Below are positions 42,245 to 50,687 of a DNA stretch of 64,000 nucleotides, one piece after another; the stretch's first letter is position 1; each line of letters begins with the position of its first letter. The stretch lies in assembly GCF_039729195.1 (NCBI RefSeq), contig NZ_CP155796.1:4898001-4962000 (forward strand). The letters are read 5' to 3'. The notes below the pieces were generated by a model. The model was not told the DNA's origin. It worked only from the letters and a program-made list of their open reading frames with translations, and searched no databases. The DNA is from Mycobacterium sp. DL. GTDB taxonomy: Bacteria > Actinomycetota > Actinomycetes > Mycobacteriales > Mycobacteriaceae. A program made the position numbers and the translations under genes.

Positions 42245-43198
42245 CTCCTGGTCGAGCGCGTCGAGCGCCGCGCTGGCGAGTTCCTGCCCGATCTCGATGA
42301 CTTCGTTGGCGCGATGGAAGTCCAGGCTGCGGCAGACCGTGCGGGGAACCTCGATCAGCAGGTCAGGAGGATAGGCCGCCAGCGTGTGACGGGCCAGCGC
42401 GCTCTGGGCGATGTCGATGGTGCGGTTCATGACCTCGAGCCCGCCCAGTCTGGGGACCACCGGCAGGCTCTCCGTCTCGACGGACTCGACGTCCTCGTCG
42501 GGCGGGGTGAACCGGCCCAGTACAGCTCGGCCGGTCTGCGTCTCGAGCAGTGACCGCGCCGCCTTGGTGTCGAGCAGAGTGGAAGTGCTGCGCCACATGC
42601 GGTTCAGCCATTCTCCAGTGAGCCCGGCTTCGGCCTCGCTGCGTCGGGCGTTGGGGTCGTCCCCGGACAGGCTCACGGCGATGGTCGCGTCCGCGACGGC
42701 CGCCGCGATGGGCGCCATCGGAATCGGATCGAGGATGCCGCCGTCGGCGAGCAGTCTGCCGCCGAGCACGTGGGGGGTGATGAGGCCGGGTATCGCGATC
42801 GATGCCCGGATCGCGTCGTCCACCGGTCCGCGTTGCATCCACACCGACTTCCCGGTGATCAGGTCGGTGGCCACCGACGTGAACGCCACCGGGAGTTCCT
42901 CGATGGTGACGTCACCGAGGATCTCGCGGACGGCCACCAGGATCTTCTCCGCCCGCAGCACCCCCGCCGAGGTGATCGACGGGTCGAGCAGTCGCAGTAC
43001 CGCGCGCTGGGTCAAAGAACTTGCCCACACGGCGTATTCGTCCATCTTGCCGGCGGCTTCCAAGCCACCGACCAATGCACCCATGGACGACCCGGCGATG
43101 CCGACGATCTGGTGACCACGTTCGTGCAACTCGTTGATCACGCCGATGTGCGCGTAACCGCGGGCCCCGCCACTGCCCAGCGCCAGTGCGACCCGCAT
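42233..43198 (-). CDS. Patatin-like phospholipase (Rv1063c type)
   Basis: A 321-residue patatin of the RssA/YchK-like group: LALGSGGARGYAHIGVI (oxyanion hole), GIAGSSMGALVGG (Ser nucleophile) and LLADGGILDPIP (Asp). The first 230 residues form the catalytic domain and the rest is a helical extension. The ATG at 43198 gives the family-typical start MRVALALGSGG, although one three codons upstream is possible. It probably acts on lipids at the membrane surface. Confidence 0.88.
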   Translation of the reverse strand: MRVALALGSGGARGYAHIGVINELHERGHQIVGIAGSSMGALVGGLEAAGKMDEYAVWASSLTQRAVLRLLDPSITSAGVLRAEKILVAVREILGDVTIEELPVAFTSVATDLITGKSVWMQRGPVDDAIRASIAIPGLITPHVLGGRLLADGGILDPIPMAPIAAAVADATIAVSLSGDDPNARRSEAEAGLTGEWLNRMWRSTSTLLDTKAARSLLETQTGRAVLGRFTPPDEDVESVETESLPVVPRLGGLEVMNRTIDIAQSALARHTLAAYPPDLLIEVPRTVCRSLDFHRANEVIEIGQELASAALDALDQESEP

Positions 43199-43262
43199 GG
43201 ATCTCATTCTGCGTCATGGTTATGGACTTAATGACACCCGTGAGCAGAACTCCCGCGGGCGA

Positions 43263-43697
43263 TCAGCCGCAGAGCGCGTCGGCCGCCGCTTCGACCGCGA
43301 CGATGACGGCAGACTGCTGTCCAGGGGAGAGCTCCGCCCAGGGCCGGCCGAAGGTTCCCGGACCCGACGAGTTCGAGCTCTGGACCGTCTGCAGGTAGGG
43401 CTCGATCAGCGTCTTCGGGTCACCGCCCCGCTCGCCCATCCACGTCCGCGCAGCCAGGCAGGCCTGGAAGTAGTCGTCTTCGGTGGACTCCGCGGGAGCA
43501 CCGACGGCCGTCGTCACCCCGCCCGGGGACACCCCGACTTCACCGGGGGCCACCGACGTCGGAGTGTCTGACGGTGACGTGGACGTCGCTGCCGGTGACG
43601 ACGACGTCGCCTCCGGCTCGGTGCCCGACGAGCAACCGGAGAGAATCACCAAACCGGCGGCGGCGGCGCACACGGCGCGAAGTGGGTGCCTGCGCAT
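43263..43697 (-). CDS. lpqV: Lipoprotein LpqV
   Basis: A 144-residue lipoprotein: signal MRRHPLRAVCAAAAGLVILSGC with lipobox LSGC, a Ser/Thr/Pro linker, and a conserved C-terminal domain (DDYFQACLAARTWMGERGGDPKTLIEPYLQTVQ ... LSPGQQSAVIVAVEAAADALCG) with two Cys. Position and features match Rv1064c (lpqV). The function is unknown. Confidence 0.85.
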   Translation of the reverse strand: MRRHPLRAVCAAAAGLVILSGCSSGTEPEATSSSPAATSTSPSDTPTSVAPGEVGVSPGGVTTAVGAPAESTEDDYFQACLAARTWMGERGGDPKTLIEPYLQTVQSSNSSGPGTFGRPWAELSPGQQSAVIVAVEAAADALCG

Positions 43698-43725
43698 CCC
43701 GCCAATCTATGCAACACTGGCCGCC

Positions 43726-43767
43726 ATGAACGACGGGACCCGGTTTCTGGAGTGTTGTCAGGCCTGA
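43726..43767 (+). CDS. 13-aa Cys-Cys leader peptide (putative cysteine attenuator)
   Basis: ATG at 43726 encodes MNDGTRFLECCQA and stops at 43767, 42 bp before the cysteine dioxygenase start. A possible -10 element (AACACT, 43713-43718) ends 7 bp before the ATG, so the message could begin at the ATG itself (leaderless). Consecutive Cys codons at positions 10-11 near the stop are the hallmark of the cysteine-responsive leaderless short ORFs described in M. smegmatis. The operon downstream handles cysteine sulfur. Confidence 0.6.
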   Translation: MNDGTRFLECCQA

Positions 43768-43809
43768 CCGCCTGCCCCCTGAATCCTTCGTCCGTCTCTG
43801 GAGTTCTTC

Positions 43810-44328
43810 ATGGTTCTCGCGCCTACGCGGCTGCGTCTCGCCGATCTACTGCATGTCACCGACCGATTCGCCGACGACGTTCTCGGCCGCCGGTTCGACC
43901 ATCTCCTACCGCCCGGCGGGCCGCCGGCCACGGAGCGGTGGTTCACCCGGTTGCACGGCGACGACGAACTGGACGTCTGGCTGATCAGCTGGGTTCCGGA
44001 CCGCTCGACCGAGTTGCACGACCACAGCGGCTCCCTCGGCGCGCTGACCGTGATCTCCGGTTCTCTGGACGAAACCCGTTGGGACGGAAAGTCTCTGCGT
44101 AAGCGGAGGCTGACGGCAGGTGATCAGGCGGCGTTCCCGCTCGGTTGGGTGCACGATGTCGTGTGGGCCCGCGAGGAGGTTTCTGCAGGCCCGGTGGTCA
44201 CAGCTCCGACGTTGAGCGTGCACGCGTACTCGCCGCCACTGACCGCCATGTCGTACTACGACGTCACCGACGGCAATACATTGCGCCGCAACCGAACCGA
44301 ACTGACCGATCATCCGGAGGCAACCTAG
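43810..44328 (+). CDS. Cysteine dioxygenase-type cupin (Rv1065 type)
   Basis: A 172-residue cupin. The iron-binding HxH is in TELHDHSGSLGALTVISGSLDETRW, and the third His is in SVHAYSPPLTAMSYYD, the order used by thiol dioxygenases. It probably oxidises cysteine to cysteine sulfinate. A GGAG site precedes the ATG at 43810. The stop overlaps the rhodanese GTG, so the pair is coupled. The Cys-Cys leader ORF upstream supports a cysteine-related role. The alternative is another thiol dioxygenase (for example for mercaptopropionate). Confidence 0.82.
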   Translation: MVLAPTRLRLADLLHVTDRFADDVLGRRFDHLLPPGGPPATERWFTRLHGDDELDVWLISWVPDRSTELHDHSGSLGALTVISGSLDETRWDGKSLRKRRLTAGDQAAFPLGWVHDVVWAREEVSAGPVVTAPTLSVHAYSPPLTAMSYYDVTDGNTLRRNRTELTDHPEAT

Positions 44329-44696
44329 TGCCCAGCCGCATCGACGCGATCCTCGACGACGCCCGCGCCACGTTGACCAGACTGTCGGCCGAGGAGGTGC
44401 CCGCAGCGCTGGCCCGCGGCGCCCTGCTGGTCGACATCCGTCCCGCCGCGCAGCGTGCCGCCGAAGGCGAGGTGGCCGGCGCTCTGATCGTCGAACGCAA
44501 CGTCCTGGAATGGCGCTGTGATCCCACCAGCGACGCGCGGATGCCGCAGGCCGTCGACGACGATGTCGAATGGGTCATCCTGTGCTCGGAGGGATATACC
44601 TCCAGCCTGGCCGCCGCATCGCTGAAAGAACTCGGACTGCATCGGGCCACCGATGTGATCGGCGGCTACCACGCGCTCAAAGTGGTTCTGAACTAA
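44328..44696 (+). CDS. Rhodanese-domain sulfurtransferase (Rv1066 type)
   Basis: A 122-residue single rhodanese domain: ALLVDIRPAAQRAAEGEVAGALIVERNVLEWRCDP, then the active loop WVILCSEGYTSSLAA with the catalytic Cys. The GTG start at 44328 overlaps the cupin stop (TAGTG) and has a CCGGAGG site 12 bp upstream. It moves sulfane sulfur, a fitting partner for cysteine catabolism. The 3' end overlaps the convergent gene by 4 bp. Confidence 0.87.
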   Translation: MPSRIDAILDDARATLTRLSAEEVPAALARGALLVDIRPAAQRAAEGEVAGALIVERNVLEWRCDPTSDARMPQAVDDDVEWVILCSEGYTSSLAAASLKELGLHRATDVIGGYHALKVVLN

Positions 44697-46408
44697 GAGC
44701 TCTCGTTGCTGCGTAGCATCGGGCGCAGTTTCTCGGTCTTCTCCTGCGTCCATCCCGGCGGGGACAGGATCGCCGCCCACGCATCGGCGACGTTCCTGAC
44801 ATACACGTGGCCGTGGCCGTCGGGGACGTTGACCGCCACCGCCATGTCCGCTGACACCTGCAGGAACGTGACGATGGGAATCCACTCCATGTCCGGGGAC
44901 ACGTCGTAGCCGCGCGGTTCGCGCAGCCAATCCGGCTCGGCGAACAGCAGATCCGGGTTCCACCACGCGATCGGATCAGAGGCGTGTTGCAGGTACACGA
45001 CCCGCGGTAGCCCCCACGGGTCGGGTGGGCGTTGGAGGTCGCGAGCCTCGGCGACGAATCGGACGTTCTCGCCGCTGTCGTAGATCGGCAGCCACTCCGG
45101 GGAGCCGGGATCACGGTTGCGGGTCAGATCCGTCCAGATCGTGTTGTTGAATGTGGGCCCGCTGAACAGCGCACCGTCGGTTCGGGCGATGAGGTTGTTC
45201 AATGCCAGGAACGGTGCCTCGCCGCCGAAGGAGCCGAGGCTCTCGCCGAAGACCACCAACTGCGGCCGCTGCGCCTCGGGCATCTCGCGGATCAGTTCGT
45301 CGACGGCCTCGAACAGCGCTTGGCCGGCCTGGCGGGCGTTCTCCTTGTCGACGAGGAACGACAGCCAACTGGGCAGAAACGAGTACTGCATGCTGACGAT
45401 CGCGGTGTCGCCGTTGTACATGTACTCCAACGCGGCGGCCTCGGCGGCGTTGATCCAGCCGGTACCGGTGGTGGTGGCGACCGCCACGATAGCGCGGTCC
45501 AGACCGCCGGTGCGCTGCAACTCTCGAGCGGCCAACTCGGCGGTCTCTTTGATGCCGTCCGCGGAGTTCAGACCCGCGTAGGCGCGGATCGGCTCGACCG
45601 CGGGACTCCCGTTGAACTCGGCCAGCTGTTCGACCGTGGGGCCACCGTCGATGAAGATGCGGCCCTGATGGCCCAGTGACTCCCAGCTGACAAGCGACTC
45701 GGGCCCGCCGGAGCGAAGGGCGGTCTCCGGCGCGGCGAAGTCGGGATCGGTTTCGTCGTTGACCGCGGCGAATGTGCTGTTGATGGTGCTCATCGCGAAT
45801 CGCACGACGATGCCGTTGAGCAGTGCGACGGTCAGTGCGAGCAACAGGACGACCGTGACGACAGCCGAAACCCGCGGCGGGGCAATGCGATCGAGTTGGC
45901 GCACCAGGAAGCGCACCAGCTTGCCGACCAGCTGGCCGATCTCGACGAGCACGAACAGAGTGATCAGCGACAGCGCCGCGGCCAGCGGATGGTCCCAGAA
46001 CCCCAGCCGGGGCACTCCCATGAGGTCGCGGACGTCGTCCTGCCAGCCGTGGAACCAGATGATCATCAGCGTCATGCCGACGACGCCGATCCCGACGAGA
46101 ACCAGCCACGCCCAGCGCGGCGCGGCCGGAGTCGACTCCTTCGAGAGCATGTAGCGCACCAGCCAGACCGCAAAAACCCCGATGGCGTAGCCGATCGCGC
46201 CCGCGCCGCCGCTGACCAGCCCCTGGAACAGCGGGCCGCGGGGCAGCAGCGACGGCGTCAGGGAGAAATACAGGAAAACCAGACCGACAGCGGTGCCGGT
46301 GAACGTATAGCGCCGAACCCACCAGGCCTTCCTCGCCGGCGGCGCCGGTTTCAGGTCTTCCGGCGTTGCGTCTTCGGTCGCTACGGCGCCCTTACCGGTA
46401 TCGGTCAC
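44693..46408 (-). CDS. Membrane-anchored alpha/beta hydrolase (Rv1069c type)
   Basis: A 571-residue protein. The N-terminal 215 residues have about five transmembrane helices (VGLVFLYFSLTPSLLPRG, GAIGYAIGVFAVWLVRYML, WAWLVLVGIGVVGMTLMIIW, LSLITLFVLVEIGQLVGKL, VVTVVLLLALTVALLNGIVV). The C-terminal alpha/beta hydrolase domain has the nucleophile elbow FGESLGSFGG. This two-part design is the Abhydrolase_9 family. The domain should face outside and act on a lipid or envelope ester. It is preceded by the echA8/echA9 genes on the same strand but starts independently. Confidence 0.85.
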   Translation of the reverse strand: MTDTGKGAVATEDATPEDLKPAPPARKAWWVRRYTFTGTAVGLVFLYFSLTPSLLPRGPLFQGLVSGGAGAIGYAIGVFAVWLVRYMLSKESTPAAPRWAWLVLVGIGVVGMTLMIIWFHGWQDDVRDLMGVPRLGFWDHPLAAALSLITLFVLVEIGQLVGKLVRFLVRQLDRIAPPRVSAVVTVVLLLALTVALLNGIVVRFAMSTINSTFAAVNDETDPDFAAPETALRSGGPESLVSWESLGHQGRIFIDGGPTVEQLAEFNGSPAVEPIRAYAGLNSADGIKETAELAARELQRTGGLDRAIVAVATTTGTGWINAAEAAALEYMYNGDTAIVSMQYSFLPSWLSFLVDKENARQAGQALFEAVDELIREMPEAQRPQLVVFGESLGSFGGEAPFLALNNLIARTDGALFSGPTFNNTIWTDLTRNRDPGSPEWLPIYDSGENVRFVAEARDLQRPPDPWGLPRVVYLQHASDPIAWWNPDLLFAEPDWLREPRGYDVSPDMEWIPIVTFLQVSADMAVAVNVPDGHGHVYVRNVADAWAAILSPPGWTQEKTEKLRPMLRSNESS

Positions 46409-46417
46409 GAACGAACT

Positions 46418-47200
46418 TTAGCGGTGTGTGAAGTTCGCGGCCCGCTTCTCGGTGAAGGCGTTCATGCCCTCGGTCTGGTCGTCGGTTGCGAACGCGGAGT
46501 GAAACAGTCGACGCTCGTAGAGCAGCCCCTCCGACAGCGTGGTCTCGAATGCCCGGCTGACTGCTTCCTTGGCCATCCGCGACGCCGACAGCGACATCCC
46601 GGCAATCGTCTCGGCGACGGAATTGGCTTCGTCGAGCAGCGCGTCGGCAGCCACGACGCGGGACACGAGACCGGCACGCTCGGCTTCCTCGGCGCCCATG
46701 TTGCGACCGGTCAGGATCAGGTCCATGGCTTTGGCCTTGCCGATCGCGCGCGTCAGTCTTTGCGACCCACCCATGCCCGGCAGCACCCCCAGCTTGATCT
46801 CGGGCTGGCCGAACTTGGCGGTGTCCGCCGCGATCAGGATGTCGCACATCATCGCCAGTTCGCAGCCACCGCCGAGCGCGTACCCCGACACCGCCGCGAT
46901 GGTGGGTGTGCGGGTCGCGGCGAACTTGCCCCAGGCGGCGAAGAAATCGGATGCGAACACCTCGGCGAACGACAGGTTCGCCATCTCCTTGATGTCGGCC
47001 CCGGCCGCGAAGGCCTTCTCATTGCCGGTGAGGATGATCGCGCCGACACCCGGGTCGGCGTCGAGTTCGGCTGCGGCGGTGGTGACTTCGGCCATCACCT
47101 GGCTGTTGAGCGCGTTGAGGGCCTTCGGCCGGTTCAGGGTGATGGTGGCAACGCGGCCCTCGCGGGTGACCAGAATCGTCTCGTAGTTGTCGGACGTCAT
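46418..47200 (-). CDS. echA8: Enoyl-CoA hydratase
   Basis: A 260-residue crotonase that hydrates trans-2-enoyl-CoA in beta-oxidation. The oxyanion-hole strands ([26 protein letters not shown]) and the two catalytic glutamates (in [11 protein letters not shown] and in [18 protein letters not shown]) are present. The ATG at 47200 follows GGAGTAG and gives the standard N-terminus. It lies 17 bp after echA9, so the two form an operon. Length and position match Rv1070c. Confidence 0.93.
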   Translation of the reverse strand: MTSDNYETILVTREGRVATITLNRPKALNALNSQVMAEVTTAAAELDADPGVGAIILTGNEKAFAAGADIKEMANLSFAEVFASDFFAAWGKFAATRTPTIAAVSGYALGGGCELAMMCDILIAADTAKFGQPEIKLGVLPGMGGSQRLTRAIGKAKAMDLILTGRNMGAEEAERAGLVSRVVAADALLDEANSVAETIAGMSLSASRMAKEAVSRAFETTLSEGLLYERRLFHSAFATDDQTEGMNAFTEKRAANFTHR

Positions 47201-47217
47201 CGCTACTCCTGTGGGTG

Positions 47218-48276
47218 TCAGTGGTCGAAGGTCAGGTCGGGATCGGCTGAAACAAAATACGCGTCGACGTCCGCGGGGGTGACCAGAGGCAGCGACGCCG
47301 GTGACCATTGGGGCTTGCGGTCCTTGTCGATGAGCAGTGCCCGGATGCCCTCGACCAGATCATGCGAGCGCAGGGCGCCGCACGCTGTCCGGAATTCCTG
47401 GCGCAGTGCGTCTTCGAGCGTCGGAAGGTTCGCCGCCCGCCGCACCGCCTCCAACGCCACCGACACCGCGACGGGGGATCGGGATGTGATCAGGTCGGCG
47501 GCGTCGCCGGCGGCTGAGCCGCCCATCTGCCCTGCCGCAGCGTGGTCCCGCAGTGCGGCGACGATGTCGGCGACGGTCTCGCCCGCATAGCAGCGGTCGA
47601 TCCACTCCCGCTGGGCGAGCAGGGGACTCGGCGGCGGGTCCACGGCACAAGCGGCGACTGCACTGTCGATGCCGTCGGCGAGGATCGCCTCGGTGAAGGC
47701 GTCGAGACGATCGTGGGGCACGAAGTGATCGGCGAAGCCCATCGCGATGGCGTCGGCGCCGGTGAACGGCGCACCCGTGAGGGCGGCGTGGACGCCCAGT
47801 AGGCCGGGGGTGCGCGCCAGGATGAACGTGCCTCCGACGTCAGGGATGAACCCGATACCGACCTCGGGCATCGCCATCTTGGTCGTCTCGGTGACGACGC
47901 GGACGCTGCCGTGTGCGCTCAGACCCACGCCGCCGCCCATCGTGATGCCGTTCATCAGCGCCACATACGGTTTGGGATAGCGCCCGATGTAGGCGTTGAG
48001 CAGGTATTCGTCGTGCCAGAACTGCCGCGTCGCGGCGCCGCCGACCTTGGCGTCGTGATAGATCGCGACGACGTCGCCGCCCGCGCACAGCCCGCGGTCA
48101 CCCGCGCCGGAGACGACGACCGCGCGGACCGCGTCGTCGTGCTCCCACATGGACAGCGCCGCCGAGATCCGACCGACCATCGAGTGGGTCAGGGAATTGA
48201 TCGCCTTGGGCCGGTTCAGCGTGAGCAGACCCACGCCACGGTCCACAGATACTAGGACATCCTCGTTATCGACCAC
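47218..48276 (-). CDS. echA9: 3-hydroxyisobutyryl-CoA hydrolase-type crotonase
   Basis: A 352-residue crotonase of the HIBCH group. Family-specific features: [33 protein letters not shown] and [15 protein letters not shown], with the catalytic Glu and Asp of hydroxyisobutyryl-CoA hydrolase. It probably acts in valine breakdown or in related CoA thioester hydrolysis. The GTG at 48276 ([14 protein letters not shown]) is the most plausible start; the ORF extension to 48480 is not protein-like. It is first in an operon with echA8 (Rv1071c-Rv1070c). Confidence 0.88.
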   Translation of the reverse strand: MVDNEDVLVSVDRGVGLLTLNRPKAINSLTHSMVGRISAALSMWEHDDAVRAVVVSGAGDRGLCAGGDVVAIYHDAKVGGAATRQFWHDEYLLNAYIGRYPKPYVALMNGITMGGGVGLSAHGSVRVVTETTKMAMPEVGIGFIPDVGGTFILARTPGLLGVHAALTGAPFTGADAIAMGFADHFVPHDRLDAFTEAILADGIDSAVAACAVDPPPSPLLAQREWIDRCYAGETVADIVAALRDHAAAGQMGGSAAGDAADLITSRSPVAVSVALEAVRRAANLPTLEDALRQEFRTACGALRSHDLVEGIRALLIDKDRKPQWSPASLPLVTPADVDAYFVSADPDLTFDH

Positions 48277-48439
48277 GGAATGCAATGTAGTTCGTTGCTC
48301 AAGGGAGAGTCGGCCCAGGTAAGGTTTCCTGTGAAGGGCCTGGGAGCAGGCCGTCGCGATGCGCGGGAACCGGCTGGGGCCCTCACACGTTGACGGAATG
48401 TTCGTCATAGGTCGACACCAGCACAGGAGAGGAACGACG

Positions 48440-49288
48440 GTGCGCGAAAGCAGCAACCCGGTATTCCGTTCGCTGCCCAAGGGGCAGGGCGGATACGCGC
48501 AATTCGGTACCGGAGCCGCCGGAGGCGCGGCGGCAGCGGTACATGCGGATCCCTACGCGGCTCAGCCGTATCAGGATCAGCGAGCGGTCGACACCCGGCC
48601 GATGACCATCGACGACGTCGTCACCAAGACCGCCACTTCACTGGGCGTCCTGACTGTCGTCGCGATCGTCTCGTACTTCCTCGTGTCGTCGAACGTCGGC
48701 TTGATGATGCCGTTCGTGCTCGTCGGCGGTCTCGGCGGTCTGGCGCTGATCCTGGTCGCGACGTTCGGTCGCAAGCAGGACAACCCGGCGATCGTGCTGA
48801 GCTACGCCGCGCTCGAAGGCCTCTTCGTCGGCGCCGCGTCGTTCCTGTTCGCCAACCTGGTGTCAACGGGCGGACCCGGGATGATCGCGCAGGCGATCTT
48901 CGGCACCATCGGCGTGTTCTTCGGCATGCTCGTCGTCTACAAGACCGGCGCCATCCGCGTCACGCCGAAGTTCACCCGGATGCTCATCGCCGCGATGTTC
49001 GGCGTGATCGCCATCGCCCTGCTCAACTTCGTGCTCGCGATCTTCGGAGTCGGCGGCGGCGAGGGCTTCGGACTGCGTAGCGGTGGCCCGCTGGCGATCA
49101 TCTTCTCGCTGGTGTGCATCGGCCTGGCAGCGTTCATGTTCCTGATCGATTTCGACTCGGCCGACCAGCTGATCCGTGCCGGTGCGCCGGCCAAGGCGGC
49201 ATGGGGCGTTGCCCTCGGCCTGACCGTCACCCTGGTGTGGCTGTACATCGAGATCCTGCGCCTGCTGAGCTACTTCAACAGCGACTAG
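48440..49288 (+). CDS. Bax inhibitor-1/YccA-family membrane protein (Rv1072 type)
   Basis: A 282-residue protein: a soluble Gly/Ala-rich N-terminus (residues 1-60), then seven hydrophobic helices with the family features FLVSSNVGLMMPFVLVGGLGGLALILV, ALEGLFVGAASFLF, GVFFGMLVVYKTGAIRVTPKF and IDFDSADQLI...GAPAKAAWGVALGLTVTLVWLYIEILRLL. The GTG at 48440 follows GGAGAGGA. The family includes calcium-leak and stress-related proteins; the function here is unknown. Confidence 0.87.
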   Translation: MRESSNPVFRSLPKGQGGYAQFGTGAAGGAAAAVHADPYAAQPYQDQRAVDTRPMTIDDVVTKTATSLGVLTVVAIVSYFLVSSNVGLMMPFVLVGGLGGLALILVATFGRKQDNPAIVLSYAALEGLFVGAASFLFANLVSTGGPGMIAQAIFGTIGVFFGMLVVYKTGAIRVTPKFTRMLIAAMFGVIAIALLNFVLAIFGVGGGEGFGLRSGGPLAIIFSLVCIGLAAFMFLIDFDSADQLIRAGAPAKAAWGVALGLTVTLVWLYIEILRLLSYFNSD

Positions 49289-49297
49289 CGCTAGACA

Positions 49298-49338
49298 ACG
49301 AAAGAGGGGCGTCCACGGTGTGGGCGCCCCTCTTTCGT
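49298..49338 (+). terminator. Terminator hairpin after the YccA-like gene
   Basis: ACGAAAGAGGGGCG (49298-49311) pairs perfectly with CGCCCCTCTTTCGT (49325-49338) around a 13-nt loop. It lies 10 bp after the stop, and the run of T in the 3' arm fits an intrinsic terminator. Confidence 0.85.
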
Positions 49339-49347
49339 GCGTTCATT

Positions 49348-49412
49348 GCGTTGAGACTGAGATGCGGGCGGTCGCTACTCGCACTTTCGCGCCGCTGTCT
49401 CAGTCTCAACGC
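49348..49412 (-). terminator. Second perfect inverted repeat, 15-bp arms, 35-nt loop
   Basis: GCGTTGAGACTGAGA (49348-49362) and TCTCAGTCTCAACGC (49398-49412) end 8 bp from the fadA3 stop. It could terminate fadA3 transcription, but the long loop resembles the repeat at 31819-31880. Confidence 0.5.
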
Positions 49413-49419
49413 CGAGACA

Positions 49420-50637
49420 TCAGGCCAGCCGCTCGACGACCATCGCCATGCCCTGCCCGCCACCGACACACATCGACTCGACGCCGAACGTCTTGTCGTG
49501 GGTGGCCAGGTTGTTCAGCAGGGTGGCGGTGATGCGGGCGCCCGTCATGCCGAACGGGTGGCCCAGCGCGATGGCGCCGCCGGAGACGTTGAGCTTGTCC
49601 TCGTCCATGCCCAGTTCCCGGGCGGAGCCGAGCACCTGCACCGCGAACGCCTCGTTGATCTCGTACAGATCGATGTCGGCGATGCTCATCTTGGCGTTGG
49701 CCAGCGCCTTCTTGACGGCCTCGATCGGGCCCAGGCCCATGATCTCCGGGGACAGACCGGTCACAGCCGTCGACACGATGCGCGCCAGCGGCGTCAGTCC
49801 GAGCGCCTTGGCCTTGGTGTCGCTCATGATCACGACCGCGGCAGCGCCGTCGTTGAGCGGGCACGCGTTGCCGGCAGTGATGGTGCCGTTGGGCCGGAAC
49901 ACCGGCTTGAGCTGGCTGATCTTTTCGTAGGTGGTGCCGGCGCGGGGGCCGTCATCGGTCGACACGACCGTGCCGTCGGGCAAGGTCACCGGCGAGATCT
50001 CCCGGGCGAAGAAGCCGCTGTTGATGGCTTCCTCGGCGCGGTTCTGCGACCGCACGCCCCAGTGGTCCTGATCCTCGCGGCTGATACCGGTGTGCAGCGC
50101 GACATTCTCGGCGGTCTGCCCCATCGCGATGTAGACGTCGGGAAGGTTGCCGTCGTCGCGCGGGTCGTGCCATTCGTCGGCACCTGCCGCGGCCTGCTCC
50201 GAGCGTGCCTGCGCCTCGGCGAAGACCGGGTTCTTGGAGTCCGGCGCACCGTCGGCGGCACCCTTGCCGAATCGCGAGACCGTCTCCACCCCGGCGGAGA
50301 TGAACGCGTCACCCTCGCCGGCCTTGATCGCGTGGAAGGCCATCCTGGTGGTCTGCAGCGACGACGAGCAGTAGCGGTTGACGGTGGTGCCGGGCAGGAA
50401 GTCGTAACCGAGCTCCACGGCCACCGCGCGAGCGATGTTGTAACCGGCCTCGCCGGCGGGCTGACCGCAGCCCATCATCAGGTCGTCGATCTCGCGGGGA
50501 TCGAGGCCGGGCACCTTGTCCAGGGCGGCCTTGACCATCTGCGCGGCGAGATCGTCAGGGCGCATGGAGACCAGCGAGCCCTTGCCTGCTCGGCCGATGG
50601 GTGAACGTGCGGTGGCGACGATGACGGCCTCGGGCAT
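49420..50637 (-). CDS. fadA3: Acetyl-CoA acyltransferase (thiolase)
   Basis: A 405-residue thiolase. The nucleophile C90 is in VNRYCSSSLQ, NEAFA and GGAIALGHPFGMTGAR supply the His region, and ESMCVGGGQGMAM carries the second active-site Cys. It cleaves 3-ketoacyl-CoA in beta-oxidation (or condenses acetyl-CoA in reverse). Length and position match Rv1074c (fadA3). It starts at an ATG with GGAG-type spacing and has no fadB partner adjacent. Confidence 0.93.
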   Translation of the reverse strand: MPEAVIVATARSPIGRAGKGSLVSMRPDDLAAQMVKAALDKVPGLDPREIDDLMMGCGQPAGEAGYNIARAVAVELGYDFLPGTTVNRYCSSSLQTTRMAFHAIKAGEGDAFISAGVETVSRFGKGAADGAPDSKNPVFAEAQARSEQAAAGADEWHDPRDDGNLPDVYIAMGQTAENVALHTGISREDQDHWGVRSQNRAEEAINSGFFAREISPVTLPDGTVVSTDDGPRAGTTYEKISQLKPVFRPNGTITAGNACPLNDGAAAVVIMSDTKAKALGLTPLARIVSTAVTGLSPEIMGLGPIEAVKKALANAKMSIADIDLYEINEAFAVQVLGSARELGMDEDKLNVSGGAIALGHPFGMTGARITATLLNNLATHDKTFGVESMCVGGGQGMAMVVERLA

Positions 50638-50687
50638 GACGGCTCCTTGGTGATCGAGCGACTGGCGGATCGGAAACTACACAGAAC

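Noticed and set aside
45896..47590. 564-codon forward ORF antisense to the Abhydrolase_9 and echA8/echA9 genes
   Set aside because: Composition is His/Arg/Gly-rich with no domain signature and it lies opposite three well-supported genes; a GC-rich third-position shadow.
49114..50604. 496-codon forward ORF opposite fadA3
   Set aside because: Shadow of the thiolase gene; it also runs through the terminator hairpin.
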